Shown piece by piece: positions 43,258 to 53,461 of a stretch of DNA of 64,000 nt. The DNA is from VRUE01 sp963796705 (lineage in GTDB: Bacteria > Actinomycetota > Thermoleophilia > Solirubrobacterales > 70-9). The translations under genes were made by a program, and so were the position numbers. The stretch covers positions 434,001-498,000 of the forward strand of contig CAWCMK010000001.1 in the NCBI GenBank assembly GCA_963796705.1, in the 5' to 3' direction. The notes under the pieces were generated by a model. That model worked only from the letters and a program-made list of their open reading frames with translations. It was not told where the DNA came from and searched no databases. The first letter of the stretch is position 1. Each line of letters starts with the position of its first letter.

Positions 43258-45095
43258 ATCGCGCACTCCCCCTCGCCGCGCTCGACCTTGTAGGGGCCGG
43301 CGCGATTCCAGTCGATGAACTGCTGCATCGTCTCGAGGCTGAACTCGGCCGGAAGCGTGAGGTCCTTGATCTCCGCTTCAAAGCGCCCGGCACCGACGCG
43401 CTCGGCGAAGGCGTTGAACTCCTCGCCCTCCTCGCGGCCCGCCTCATAGAGGCGGACCCAGCGCTCAACCGCCTCCGGCACCCGTTTGGCCGGCACCCGC
43501 GACTTGAGCCGCGTGCCGAAGATCACCTCGCCGCCCTCGTAGTTGCCGCCGACGTGTGGGATGTAGGCGGGCATCTGGCGGCCGCCGACCTTCAGCGACG
43601 CACCGTAGAAGCCGATGTTGGCGATGTGGTGCTGGCTGCAGCCGTTGGGGCAGCCGCTCATCTTGATGTGGATCCGCTTGCTCAAGGGGTCGGAGATCTC
43701 CATCTCCTCAACACGGCGCTTGACCGCTCGATTCAGTCCCATCGAGCTGGTGATCCCGAGTTTGCAGCTATCGGTGCCCGGGCAGCTGACGACGTCGGTG
43801 ATCTCGCGCGGACCGGGCTCGCCCAGGCCGAGCTCGGCGAGCCGCGCCCAGACCTCATAGAGGGCCTCATCGCGCACCCAGCGAAGGACGAGGTTCTGCT
43901 GCACGGTGCTGCGCGCGTAGCCGCCGCTGAACTGGCGCATGATCTGGCCGAGCCCGCGGAACTGCTCGGGGCTCAGATCGCCGCGATCGATCTTCACCTC
44001 GACCGTTGAGAAGCCCGGCTGGCGTTGGGACTGGACGTTTGACCCGACGAAGCGCTCGAACTGGCTGCGGTCGCCGTTGGGCGAGGCGGCGCTCGCCGGG
44101 GGCCGCGGCGCGTTCGCCTGCTCATCGTCCTCGTAGCGCAGCCGCCCGACCAGCTCGGGGCCGAAATCGCGCTCCTCAACCCACTCCCCCTCCAGCTCCT
44201 CCTCGAGCTGCTCGCGGAAGGCATCGATCCCGATCTTGTCGATCAGGACCTTGATCCGGGCGCGGGCGCGGTTGACGCGCAGCCACTCCTGGCGATCAAA
44301 GATCCGCAGCACCGCCTCGGCGATCTTCAAATACTCGCCGTTATCGGCCTCGACGAACTCATCCAGGGTCGGCGCGACGCGGGCCATGATCGAGGTGCCG
44401 CCGCCGACGCGGACCTCGAATCCCCTGACGCCGTCGCGCTCGCGAGCGATAAAGGCGATGTCGTGGATGCCGCTGATCGCACGGTCTGCCTGCGAGCCGC
44501 TGAAGGAGGTCTTGATCTTGCGCGGCATCAGCTGCGTCGTCGGGTGGCGGACGAAGTAGCGCACGTAGGCGCCGGCGTAGGGCGTCGGGTCGAAGACCTC
44601 ATCCTCAGCGACGCCCGCCCAGGGGTCACCGGTGACGTTGCGGATCGTGTTGCCACAGCCCTCGCGCGAGGAGAGACCGGCCTCGGCGATCTCGCGGAGC
44701 AGCTTCTCCGCGTCAGGCAGCGGCACGTGGTGGATCTGGATGTTCTGGCGGGTCGTGACGTGGCCCTTGCCCAGGGGCGCGTACTTCTCGACAACGCTCG
44801 CGAAGGCATCCATCTGCCCGGGGGTGAGGCCGCCAAAGGGGAGCTTGACGCGGATCATCTGGACGTCCGGCTGGCGCTGGCCATAGACGCCCTGTTTGAG
44901 TCGGAAGCCGATGAACCGCTCCTCGGCGAGCTCGCCGGAGAGGAACTGCTCGGCTTCGTTATCGAAGTCATCGAACTCCCGCTCGATGATCGGGATGATG
45001 TGCCCGGGGACGTTCTCGTAGCTCTCGGGGTTCTCCAGGGTGCCGGCGCGGCCCTTGCCCCGCTGCTGCTTTGTCTGGTCGACGATCAACTCCAT
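43254..45095 (-). CDS. sir: Ferredoxin-type sulfite reductase (siroheme, [4Fe-4S])
   Basis: This 613-residue enzyme reduces sulfite to sulfide with six electrons from ferredoxin. It has two tandem nitrite/sulfite reductase ferredoxin-like and siroheme-binding halves. The first half shows LPFGGLTPGQMDAFASVVEKYAPLGKGHVTTRQNIQIHHV and GCGNTIRNVTGDPWAG; the second carries the cluster ligands Cys438, Cys444, Cys482 and Cys486 (CPGTDSC and GCPNGCSQHH). A Pro/Ala-rich linker near residue 345 is unusual in having no clear domain. It is followed by cysH with a stop-start overlap. ATG at 45095 gives the normal SirA/NirA-type N-terminus. Nitrite reductase function is the main alternative, made less likely by the operon. 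Confidence 0.9.
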   Translation of the reverse strand: MELIVDQTKQQRGKGRAGTLENPESYENVPGHIIPIIEREFDDFDNEAEQFLSGELAEERFIGFRLKQGVYGQRQPDVQMIRVKLPFGGLTPGQMDAFASVVEKYAPLGKGHVTTRQNIQIHHVPLPDAEKLLREIAEAGLSSREGCGNTIRNVTGDPWAGVAEDEVFDPTPYAGAYVRYFVRHPTTQLMPRKIKTSFSGSQADRAISGIHDIAFIARERDGVRGFEVRVGGGTSIMARVAPTLDEFVEADNGEYLKIAEAVLRIFDRQEWLRVNRARARIKVLIDKIGIDAFREQLEEELEGEWVEERDFGPELVGRLRYEDDEQANAPRPPASAASPNGDRSQFERFVGSNVQSQRQPGFSTVEVKIDRGDLSPEQFRGLGQIMRQFSGGYARSTVQQNLVLRWVRDEALYEVWARLAELGLGEPGPREITDVVSCPGTDSCKLGITSSMGLNRAVKRRVEEMEISDPLSKRIHIKMSGCPNGCSQHHIANIGFYGASLKVGGRQMPAYIPHVGGNYEGGEVIFGTRLKSRVPAKRVPEAVERWVRLYEAGREEGEEFNAFAERVGAGRFEAEIKDLTLPAEFSLETMQQFIDWNRAGPYKVERGEGECAI

Positions 45096-45156
45096 GGCGC
45101 TGGAAAATAGCAAAACCTGACCGGGATTCAGGTATTTAAGGGAGACGCGGCTGCGC

Positions 45157-45570
45157 CTAGGCTCCCGCGGCCCTTCGGCGCGCCTGCAGAACCGCCGCCG
45201 CCTCACCGGACTCGGCGACGTATCCCGCCGCCGGCTCGAGCGCGAGCCCCGCCTCCGACCAGCCGACGATGCCCTCCCGGAGCTTGGTCGCGTCGAAGCC
45301 CCCCTCAAGGAGCGCCTCGGTGGCCATCGTCGAGCGGCTGCCGCCGCGGCAGTAGAGGATCACCGCTCGCTCGCGGTCGAGCTCGCCGAGGCGCTGCGGG
45401 AGCTCCTCGAGCGGCAGATGCAGGGCGCCGGGGATGTGGCCCGCGTCCCACTCGTGGCCGACCCTGACGTCGACCAGCTGCGCGCCATCCCCGATCAGGG
45501 TCCGCGCCTGCTCACGGGTGATCTGCTTGGCGGACTCAGCCTCAGCGTCCTCCGGGGTCGCGTCAGTCAA
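45157..45570 (-). CDS. Single-domain rhodanese-like sulfurtransferase
   Basis: This 137-residue protein contains one rhodanese domain: LVDVRVGHEWDAGHIPGALHLPLEEL and VILYCRGGSRSTMATEALLEGGF, with the persulfide-carrying Cys74 in the loop CRGGSRS. Around residue 110 the domain ends and a 25-residue tail follows. It could carry sulfur produced by the downstream sulfite reductase operon to acceptors. Its start overlaps the dodecin stop by 8 bp, and sir starts 61 bp after its end, so it is probably part of the same transcript. Confidence 0.9.
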   Translation of the reverse strand: MTDATPEDAEAESAKQITREQARTLIGDGAQLVDVRVGHEWDAGHIPGALHLPLEELPQRLGELDRERAVILYCRGGSRSTMATEALLEGGFDATKLREGIVGWSEAGLALEPAAGYVAESGEAAAVLQARRRAAGA

Positions 45571-45772
45571 CCTCGGTCCCTTCGATCAGGAAGGCGACCC
45601 GCACATGCGCCCGGTACTCGTCGAGGTTCTCACCGCGGATCCCGGTCGAGACGATGTCCACAGCCCGGATGTTGCGCAGGGTTCCCTGCGCCTGGGCAAG
45701 CGCCTGCCTCGCCGCATCATCGGTCGACGTCTTGGAACTGCCGACCAGCTCGATGATCTTCACCACCGCCAT
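45563..45772 (-). CDS. Dodecin-family small protein lacking the flavin-stacking Trp
   Basis: This 69-residue protein matches dodecins: VVKIIELVGSSKTSTDDAARQALAQAQGTLRNIRAVDIVSTGI and EYRAHVRVAFLIEG. Dodecins form hollow dodecamers that store flavins or related compounds. The position of the flavin-stacking Trp of haloarchaeal, Thermus and mycobacterial dodecins (DWFEV/VWAEV) is occupied by IRAVDI here, so Ala stands in for Trp and the ligand may differ. The ATG has GGTGGG upstream and overlaps the previous 66-residue gene by 13 bp. It overlaps the rhodanese gene downstream by 8 bp. Confidence 0.9.
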   Translation of the reverse strand: MAVVKIIELVGSSKTSTDDAARQALAQAQGTLRNIRAVDIVSTGIRGENLDEYRAHVRVAFLIEGTEVD

Positions 45773-45960
45773 CGCATCCCACCTTCCAGGTCCTCAATCG
45801 TTTGCTTGGCGCTGACGCCCTCAAGGAGGCCCGCCCGCTGCCAGGCCGAGATCTGCTCCCCGGCGCTGAAAACGGCGCCCGGCGCCGTCTCGGCCTCAAA
45901 CCGCTCGACTGCCGCCGCAATCGCCGCCGCCACCTCCGGGCTCGCGCTCTGCTGCTCCAT
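45760..45960 (-). CDS. Small 66-residue protein, unknown, upstream of dodecin
   Basis: This 66-residue protein has an N-terminal helix SPEVAAAIAAAVERFEAETA and a second helix with SAWQRAGLLEGVSAK. No family is recognised with certainty; the helix-then-Trp layout loosely resembles small acyl-CoA carboxylase epsilon-like proteins. It begins at ATG 45960 and overlaps the dodecin gene, so it is probably translated with it. No cysteines or membrane segment are present. The calcium-binding protein gene ends 10 bp upstream on the same strand. Confidence 0.55.
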   Translation of the reverse strand: MEQQSASPEVAAAIAAAVERFEAETAPGAVFSAGEQISAWQRAGLLEGVSAKQTIEDLEGGMRWRW

Positions 45961-45970
45961 CGCCAAAAGA

Positions 45971-47725
45971 CTATTCGCTGGGCTGGTGTTCCTCGGTCTT
46001 TCCGAGCCCCGGAACCGGATGGCCGTAGGTCACTTCGGCGCAGCCGACCGGCGCCGGGTCAAAGGTGTCCAGGAAGGCATGCCCTTCGGCCCCGCCCCGG
46101 CGGCGGATCGTCGCTCCGCGGACCGCCCGCAGCCCCGGCGCTCCGCACTGGATCACTTCGTCGCGCACCCCGTCGCGGGCGTCGAGCGTGTCTTCGCCGC
46201 CGCCGCCGTAGATGCGATCGACGCCGGGCTGCCCGAGGATGCTGTTGGGTCGGGCGTTGCCAACCAGCACGTCGTTGTCAAAGGAGCCCTCCATGTCCTC
46301 ATCAGAGGGGGCGAGGCGCACCGGGTGACAGTTGGGGATCGCGTCGATCCAGGCCTTGTGGAGCGGGAAGGAGACGTGGAGCAGGCCCGGGTGGGCCGGC
46401 GTCTCGGCAAAGGAGGCATCGTCGCGTCCCGGGCCGCCGACGAGGGCGCCGCCGGCGCAGCCGCCACCGGCGGCGAGCAGATCGCCGCCCCGGCCCCCGT
46501 AGAGGTAAGTCGGCCCGGGGGTGCTGCCGACAAGGCCGTCGGCGCCGGCGCCCCCGTAGAGCCGGTCGGCGCCGAAGCCGCCCTCGATCAGATCATCCTC
46601 GGGGCCGCCTTTGATCAGGTCGTTGCCGAGGCCACCGGCGAGGCGGACGTCGGCGATCGGCGCCAGCGAACCGGTGACCGTGAGGCTGTCGTTGCCGGGC
46701 CCGAGATCGGCGGTCAGCCAGCGGGCCGGGCCATCAAAGGCGCAGGAGACTTCGGTGGCGGTGCTGCGGGTGCAGCCGGGGCCGACCGCGATCCCCTTCT
46801 TCGCCGTCACCGTCAGCGCGTCGGCGACGCCGTCAAAGCCGACCGTGAACTGATCAGGCCCACCCAAACCGATCAGATCGACGCCGCCGCCGCCGCCCAG
46901 GGTGGCATCGAGCTGCACATAGGCGGAGGCGTCGAGCTTCCTTTCCCTGCCACAGGAGATGCTCGGCCCCGCCGCCCCCCGGCAACGGTCGCTCCCCTGG
47001 CCGCCGTTGATCTGATCGGCACCACCGCCGCCGATGATCGTGTCGCGCCCCGGACCGCCGTCGATCACGTTGGCCTGCTTGTCGCCGATCAGGACGTCAT
47101 CGAAGGCCGAGCCTTCGATGCTCTCGAAGCGAAACAGGCGATCGTGCCCGTCTCCCCGGGCCCGGTGCTCGGCGAGATCGACCCAGACCCCACCGTCCCG
47201 GCCGGCGCCGACGTCCGTGGCGAAGGAGGCGATGTCACCGTAGCCGGCGCCGCCGTCCATGCGGTCATAGCCATAGTCGCCGTGGACGAGGTCGTAGTTG
47301 CCCGCGCCGCCGCTCAGCGTGTCGATGCCGAGCCCCCCGGCGACCTCGTCAAAGTCGCCGGGGCCGCCCAGAGCCGTGTCATCGCCAAGGTCGCCGTAGA
47401 CACGGTCCCCGTTCCCCGGGCCCCCGTCGAGCACGTCGTTGCCGCGCCCGCCGTGGATCAGGTCTGAGCCGGGGCCGCCGCAGATCAGATCATCACCGAG
47501 GCTGCCGAAGATTTCATCATCGCCGGGGCCGCCCCAGATCACGTCGGGCCCGGGGGTGCCGCGCAGCACGTCGGGCCCATCGGTACCGAGGATCGTCGGC
47601 CTGCGCCCGTGGCAGCGCGGTTCCTTGGCTTCGGGCGCTTCGCTCGAGCCGGCGCCCAGCGAGACGAGCCCGACGACGAGCAGCGTCGCGACGCCGATGA
47701 TCCCCCTCACAGATCCTCGCACCAA
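45971..47725 (-). CDS. Secreted RTX-like calcium-binding repeat protein
   Basis: This protein of about 584 residues has a signal peptide (GIIGVATLLVVGLVSLGAGSSEA) and then three blocks of GGxGxDxxx nonapeptide repeats (about 45-165, 195-260 and 365-460, plus a last one at 500-530), for example GGPGDDEIFGSLGDDLICGGPGSDLI and GGRGNDVLDGGPG, which fold as calcium-filled beta-rolls. Several cysteines (CHG, ICGG, CRGAAGPSISCG) may form disulfides. No enzyme domain is seen and no type I secretion genes are near, so export is probably Sec-dependent. The start is uncertain: TTG 47725, GTG 47722 or GTG 47710. Confidence 0.8.
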   Translation of the reverse strand: MVRGSVRGIIGVATLLVVGLVSLGAGSSEAPEAKEPRCHGRRPTILGTDGPDVLRGTPGPDVIWGGPGDDEIFGSLGDDLICGGPGSDLIHGGRGNDVLDGGPGNGDRVYGDLGDDTALGGPGDFDEVAGGLGIDTLSGGAGNYDLVHGDYGYDRMDGGAGYGDIASFATDVGAGRDGGVWVDLAEHRARGDGHDRLFRFESIEGSAFDDVLIGDKQANVIDGGPGRDTIIGGGGADQINGGQGSDRCRGAAGPSISCGRERKLDASAYVQLDATLGGGGGVDLIGLGGPDQFTVGFDGVADALTVTAKKGIAVGPGCTRSTATEVSCAFDGPARWLTADLGPGNDSLTVTGSLAPIADVRLAGGLGNDLIKGGPEDDLIEGGFGADRLYGGAGADGLVGSTPGPTYLYGGRGGDLLAAGGGCAGGALVGGPGRDDASFAETPAHPGLLHVSFPLHKAWIDAIPNCHPVRLAPSDEDMEGSFDNDVLVGNARPNSILGQPGVDRIYGGGGEDTLDARDGVRDEVIQCGAPGLRAVRGATIRRRGGAEGHAFLDTFDPAPVGCAEVTYGHPVPGLGKTEEHQPSE

Positions 47726-47761
47726 TGAAGCCTAGACACACCCGACGGATGAAGGCTGCGC

Positions 47762-49132
47762 TCAGGCGCTGCGGATCAGCTTCTTATTGACGAACTCATC
47801 GGCGCCATAGCGGCCGAGCTCGCGGCCGAAGCCGGAGCGCTTGAAGCCCCCGAACGGGAGCTCGGGGCTATCGGCGCCGACCAGGTTGACGTACACCATC
47901 CCGGCTTCGATCTTGTCGGCGACACGCTCCGCCTGCGCGGGGTCGTTGGTAATCACGTAGGACCCGAGGCCGAATGGCGTCTGGTTGGCGAGAGCCAGCG
48001 CCTCATCCTCGGAGGCGACCCGGTAGACCTGCGCGACCGGGCCGAAGAACTCTTCCTGGGAGGCCTCGTCGCCGGGTGCGATTCCGGTCAGAATCGTGGG
48101 TTCGAAGTAGTTGCCATCGCGCCTGCCGCCGACGAGGATCTGAGCGCCGTTCTCGACCGCGCGTCTGACCTGATCCTCGAGCCGGTCGGCCGCCGTCTGC
48201 GAGGAGAGCGGCCCGACCGCCGTCTCCTCGGCGGTCGGATCGCCGGGCTTCGCGGCGCTCAGCTTCTCGCCGAACCTCTCGAGGAACTCGTCGTAGAGCT
48301 CCTCGACGACGATGAAGCGCTTGGCGGCGTTGCAGGACTGGCCGGTGTTGTCGAGCCGCGCTTCGGCGGCCTGTTGGGCGGCGGCATCGAGATCGTCGCT
48401 GCCGAGCAGGATGAAGGGGTCCGAGCCGCCGAGCTCCAGCACGACCTTCTTCAGATTGCGGCCGGCGATCTCGGCGACGGCCGCGCCGGCGCGCTCGGAG
48501 CCGGTGACCGAGATGCCGTGCACGCGCGGATCGGCGATCACCCACTCGATCTGCTCGTTGGTCGCGTAGATGTTCTCGTAGACGCCCTCGGGGAAACCGG
48601 CGTCGTCGAAGATCCGCTGCATCGCCTCGGCCGATTCGGGGCACTGCGGCGCGTGCTTGAGCAGGATCGTGTTGCCGATCACCAGGTTGGGCCCGGCGAA
48701 GCGGGCCACCTGGTAGTAGGGGAAGTTCCAGGGCATGATCCCGAGCAGGACGCCGAAGGGACTGCGGCGGATCAGCGCCGTGCCCTCGCCGCCGAGCAGC
48801 TCGATCGGCTCATCGGCCATCAGGGCCTCGGCGTTGTCCGCGTAGAAGCCGTAGATTTCAGCCGCGAAATCGACCTCGCCGAGAGCCTGCTCGACCGGCT
48901 TGCCCATCTCGCGGACGATGATCTCGGCCAGCTGCTGGCGCCGCTCGGAGTGCAGCTCGCCGACCCTGCGCACCAGCGTCGCGCGCTCGGCAACGTCGAC
49001 GCTCTGCGGCCAGCTTCCAGAGGCCGCCTCGGCGCGCCCGATCGTGGCGCGCAGCTCCTCGTCGGAGATCTCCGGGTACTGCTTGACCGTCTCGCCGGTC
49101 GCTGGATTGACTACCGCGTAGCTGCTGGGCAT
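47762..49132 (-). CDS. gabD: NAD(P)-dependent aldehyde dehydrogenase, succinate-semialdehyde type
   Basis: This 456-residue enzyme oxidises an aldehyde, most likely succinate or glutarate semialdehyde, to its acid. Motifs are GVLLGIMPWNFPYYQVARFAGPNLVIGNTILLKHA, VTGSERAGAAVAEIAG, LELGGSDPFILL with the general-base Glu, and NTGQSCNAAKRF with the catalytic Cys. It closely follows SSADH-like enzymes of about 455 residues. It is the last gene of a leftward operon with alanine dehydrogenase, PucR and an aminotransferase, so it probably disposes of the semialdehyde made by the aminotransferase. Confidence 0.88.
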   Translation of the reverse strand: MPSSYAVVNPATGETVKQYPEISDEELRATIGRAEAASGSWPQSVDVAERATLVRRVGELHSERRQQLAEIIVREMGKPVEQALGEVDFAAEIYGFYADNAEALMADEPIELLGGEGTALIRRSPFGVLLGIMPWNFPYYQVARFAGPNLVIGNTILLKHAPQCPESAEAMQRIFDDAGFPEGVYENIYATNEQIEWVIADPRVHGISVTGSERAGAAVAEIAGRNLKKVVLELGGSDPFILLGSDDLDAAAQQAAEARLDNTGQSCNAAKRFIVVEELYDEFLERFGEKLSAAKPGDPTAEETAVGPLSSQTAADRLEDQVRRAVENGAQILVGGRRDGNYFEPTILTGIAPGDEASQEEFFGPVAQVYRVASEDEALALANQTPFGLGSYVITNDPAQAERVADKIEAGMVYVNLVGADSPELPFGGFKRSGFGRELGRYGADEFVNKKLIRSA

Positions 49133-49170
49133 GGGGCTCTCTCCTGTCGGGTGCTTATTTCAGATCCGTT

Positions 49171-50285
<1,115 letters not shown>

Positions 50286-50289
<4 letters not shown>

Positions 50290-51845
50290 GCGCCGACCAA
50301 CTCCCTGGCGCGCAGGGCCAGCCAGAACTCGATCCGGTCGTGGGCGCGGGAGAGATCGCGCCCGGTCAGCTCCTCGACCTTGCGCATCCGGTAGCGCAGC
50401 GTGTGGCGATGGCAGTAGACCTGGCGCGCCGCCCGCTCCCACTGGCCGTTCTGCTCGATGAACGCCTCCAGCGAGCGCAGCAGCTCACCCCCGTACTCAT
50501 CGTCGCCCTCCTCGATCGGTCCGAGCACGCTGTCGCAGTAGAGTCGCAACGCCTCGTCATCCTGAATCGAGAGCAGCAGCGTGAAGGCACCGAGATCGCG
50601 CCAGGAGGCGACCTCGGGGACCTGGCCGTTGCCAAAGGCCGTCGCTTCCAGGGCGCAGCGCGCCTCGTGGAAGGAGTGGCGCAGCTTCTCCGGCGGCGCC
50701 GGGCGGCTGGCCGCGGCGCGGACCGCGCCCTGCTCCTTGACCAGCGCCCCGCGGGCCTCGGCGGCAACATCGCAGGGGTCACGATCTGCGGCGTCGATCA
50801 CCGCGCAGAGCAGCTCGCCGTTGCCGCTGGCGTGGGGAGCGACGACGGCCGGACAGGCGTCGGCGGCGAGCGCCCGCTCGAGCACCGGCTCGGCGGCCTG
50901 GGGGTCCTCGAGGGCAAAGACCAGCACCGCCGCCTCCTCACCGATCCCAAACGGCTCCAGGCGACGTCGCAGCTCGGAGGCCTCGAGACGGCCGCCGAGA
51001 GCTCCGGCGAGGACGTCGCCCGCCAGGCGTCGCTCGGTCTCGCGGGCGACGCGGCGGCGCATCATCTCGAGGGCGACGACGGCCACCGCCTGCTGCAGGA
51101 TCAGGCGCTCGAAGTCGCCCAGACCGCCGGAGTCGCGGACGATCACGACCCAGGCCTGCGGCGGGCCGCCTCCCGGCGAGATCACCGGGTGCGCCAGGGC
51201 GCGGCCGGCGATCGCCGGATGACTGGGAACGAACGCGTGCCCGTCTCCGGTGTGGGCGAGGGCTTCCTCGCGGATCGCGCTGAGGGCGTCGGCGGAGAGC
51301 TGGCGGCGGAAGCCACGGCCGGCGAGACGCTCGCCGCGGGCACCGAGGATCGCCACGGTGCCGCCCACCGCGGAGGAGATCGTCGCGACGATCTCCTCCA
51401 ATCCGCGCTCTTCAAGGACAAGGCGCTCCAGCCGGCGCTGCACCGCGATCCCCCGCTGCAGAACCTCGTATTGCTCGTTGACCAGGCGGGCGAAGGCCTT
51501 CTCGGTGATCGCAATGAAGGGCGTCGAGTAGGGAACCTCAAAGAGCGGGAAGTCGCGCTTGGTCGCCTCCTCGAGGAGGGCCTTCGGCAGCTCGGAGTGG
51601 CTGAAGCCGGTGCCGAAGCCTAGTCCCGCGAGGTTGTGATCGGCGAGGCGGCGCACGAAGGCGCGCTGCTTGGCGGCGGTGTCAAAGGGGATCCCGGTGG
51701 TCAGCATCAGCTCCCCGCCGGAGAGCCAGGGCGTCGGGTCCTCGAGCTCAGAGATGTGCACCCAGCGCACCGGCGACTCCGCCGCATGGCTCCCGGCGGC
51801 CAGGTCGAGGCCCAGTTCGTCGAGCAGGCTCTGGACGGTCAGCAT
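50286..51845 (-). CDS. PucR-family transcriptional regulator
   Basis: This 519-residue regulator has the N-terminal PucR domain (about 1-120: LTVQSLLDELGLDLAAGS, GELMLTTGIPFD, GLGFGTGFSHSELPKALLEEA), a central GAF/GGDEF-like sensor part, and a C-terminal HTH_30 domain (about 455-515: SLEAFIEQNGQWERAARQVYCHRHTLRYRMRKVEELTGRDL). PucR proteins respond to purines, amino acids or GABA-like nitrogen sources. It lies between the aminotransferase and ald genes in one operon and overlaps ald. It probably controls this operon and the divergent permease through sites near 53336. Confidence 0.9.
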
Positions 51846-51855
51846 CCGCGCCCGC

Positions 51856-53241
51856 CTAGGCAGCGTGCATCCGCTGGCCCGCCTCGGTCAGCACCCCGCG
51901 CAGGACGTCATGGATCTCCTCGAACTGCTGCGTGTCGGCGATCAGCGGCGGGGCCAGCTGCACGACGGGGTCGCCGCGGTCATCGGCCCTGCAGATCAAC
52001 CCGCGCCGGTAGAGCTCGCCGGAGAGGAAGCCGCGCAGCAGTTCCTCGGACTCCTCCTCGTTGAAGCTCTCCTTGGTCTCCTTGTCCTTGACCAGCTCGA
52101 TCGCGTGGAAGTACCCGGCGCCGCGCACGTCGCCGACGATCGGCAGGTCGTGCAGGGTTTCGAGCATCTCGCGGAACTCGCCCTCCTTGGCGAGCACGTG
52201 CCCGCAGAGGTCCTCGCGCTCGAAGATGTCGATGTTGGCCAGCGCGATCGCCGCCGCCACCGGATGGCCGGCGAAGGTGAAACCGTGGGCGAAGGATGCC
52301 TCACCCTCCATGAACGGCTCGGCGACCCGATCGGAGGCGACGAGCGCGCCCATCGGTGCGTTGGCCGAGGTGATGCCCTTCGCCATCGTGACGATGTCTG
52401 GCACGTAGTCGAAGCGTTCGCAGCCAAAGTAGTGACCGAGGCGCCCCCAGGCGCAGATCACCTCGTCGGAGATCATCAGCACGTCGTGCCGGTCGCAGAT
52501 CTCGCGCACCCGCTGGAAGTAGCCATCGGGCGCCACAAAGCAGCCGCCGGCGTTCTGGACGGGCTCGATGATCACCGCGGCGACCGTCTCGGGACCCTCG
52601 AATTCGATCCGCTCCTCGATCGCGCTCGCCGCCCAGAGCGGGTGGCGATCGGCGGGCCAGCGGTAGAGGTTGGTGTTGGGGACATGGCAGCCGCCGGGTG
52701 CCAGCGGCTCGAACTGCGAGCGCAACTCGGTGATCCCGGTTGCCGAGAGGGCGCCCAGTGAGGTGCCGTGATAGGCGATCTCGCGGGCGATCACCTTGTG
52801 CTTTTGTCCGTTGCCCCGGATCCGGTGGTAATTGCGCGAGAGCTTCAGCGCCGACTCGACCGCCTCCGAGCCGCCCGAGGTGAAGAAGACGCGGTTCAGC
52901 TCGCCGGGGGCGAGCGAGGCGATCTTCGTCGCCAGCTCGATCGCGCGCGGGTGCGCATAGCTCCAGAGGGTGTAGAAGTCGAGCTCGGCGATCTGGCGGG
53001 CCGCGGCTTCGCCGAGCTCGGTGCGGCCGTGGCCCGCGTTCACGCAGAAGAGACCGGAGAGGCCGTCCAGATAGCGGTTGCCGTGCTCGTCATAGACGTA
53101 GCAACCCTCACCGCGGACGATGATCGGAATCTCGTGCTCGGCCCCATAGGAACCCATCCGCGAGAAATGCATCCACAGATGTCGCCTGGCCAATTCCTGA
53201 AGGCCTTTGACCTGCGAGCCCGGTTGCGAAGCGACGGCCAT
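51856..53241 (-). CDS. Class III aminotransferase (omega-amine:pyruvate type)
   Basis: This 461-residue PLP enzyme resembles SpuC/omega-amino acid:pyruvate aminotransferases. Blocks are YLDGLSGLFCVNAGHGRTELGEAAARQ, FFTSGGSEAVESALKLSRNYHRIRG, IAYHGTSLGALSATG, the PLP Asp in LMISDEVICAWGRLG, and the Schiff-base Lys in DIVTMAKGITSANAPMGA. It would transfer an amino group from putrescine, cadaverine, GABA or beta-alanine to pyruvate. ATG at 53241 has AAGGAGA upstream. It is the first gene of the operon containing PucR, ald and an aldehyde dehydrogenase. Confidence 0.9.
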   Translation of the reverse strand: MAVASQPGSQVKGLQELARRHLWMHFSRMGSYGAEHEIPIIVRGEGCYVYDEHGNRYLDGLSGLFCVNAGHGRTELGEAAARQIAELDFYTLWSYAHPRAIELATKIASLAPGELNRVFFTSGGSEAVESALKLSRNYHRIRGNGQKHKVIAREIAYHGTSLGALSATGITELRSQFEPLAPGGCHVPNTNLYRWPADRHPLWAASAIEERIEFEGPETVAAVIIEPVQNAGGCFVAPDGYFQRVREICDRHDVLMISDEVICAWGRLGHYFGCERFDYVPDIVTMAKGITSANAPMGALVASDRVAEPFMEGEASFAHGFTFAGHPVAAAIALANIDIFEREDLCGHVLAKEGEFREMLETLHDLPIVGDVRGAGYFHAIELVKDKETKESFNEEESEELLRGFLSGELYRRGLICRADDRGDPVVQLAPPLIADTQQFEEIHDVLRGVLTEAGQRMHAA

Positions 53242-53335
53242 TCGTGTCTCCTTCCCGACTACGACGATATGGATAACGCTAGCTCTGAAATGGCGCGCAT
53301 TCAAGTGGTCATTCGGTCAAGCGCCGATGCGCGCC

Positions 53336-53352
53336 TTGTGCAAAATGTACAA
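53336..53352. promoter_or_regulatory. Imperfect palindrome between divergent amine operons
   Basis: TTGTGCAAAATGTACAA (53336-53352) is a near-symmetric 17-bp element with arms TTGTGCA and TGTACAA (one mismatch) and an AAA core, in an otherwise GC-rich region. It lies 95 bp from the aminotransferase start and 110 bp from the permease start, well placed for a regulator of both, for example the PucR protein encoded in the operon. Confidence 0.45.
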
Positions 53353-53461
53353 ACAGGGGAGTTGCTTTTGAGACAATCGCCCCTTGCGCCCCCCTCGTGC
53401 TGGCCTTACGGTCGCTAGGCAGCAGCCGCGGTCTGACACCGCGTCGAGAAGAGGAGAAGAG

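Noticed and set aside
43254..45095. Nitrite reductase rather than sulfite reductase
   Set aside because: Sequence family allows both, but the operon holds cysH, sat and cysC and no nitrate or nitrite genes.
45096..45156. CCTGA-N7-TCAGG (45116-45132) as a regulator site for sir
   Set aside because: Five-base arms are too short to be significant without a known motif or other copies.
45971..47725. CRISPR-like or tandem DNA repeats in the calcium-binding protein gene
   Set aside because: The repetition is at protein level (GGxGxD nonapeptides) with variable DNA sequence, and no spacer-repeat structure exists.
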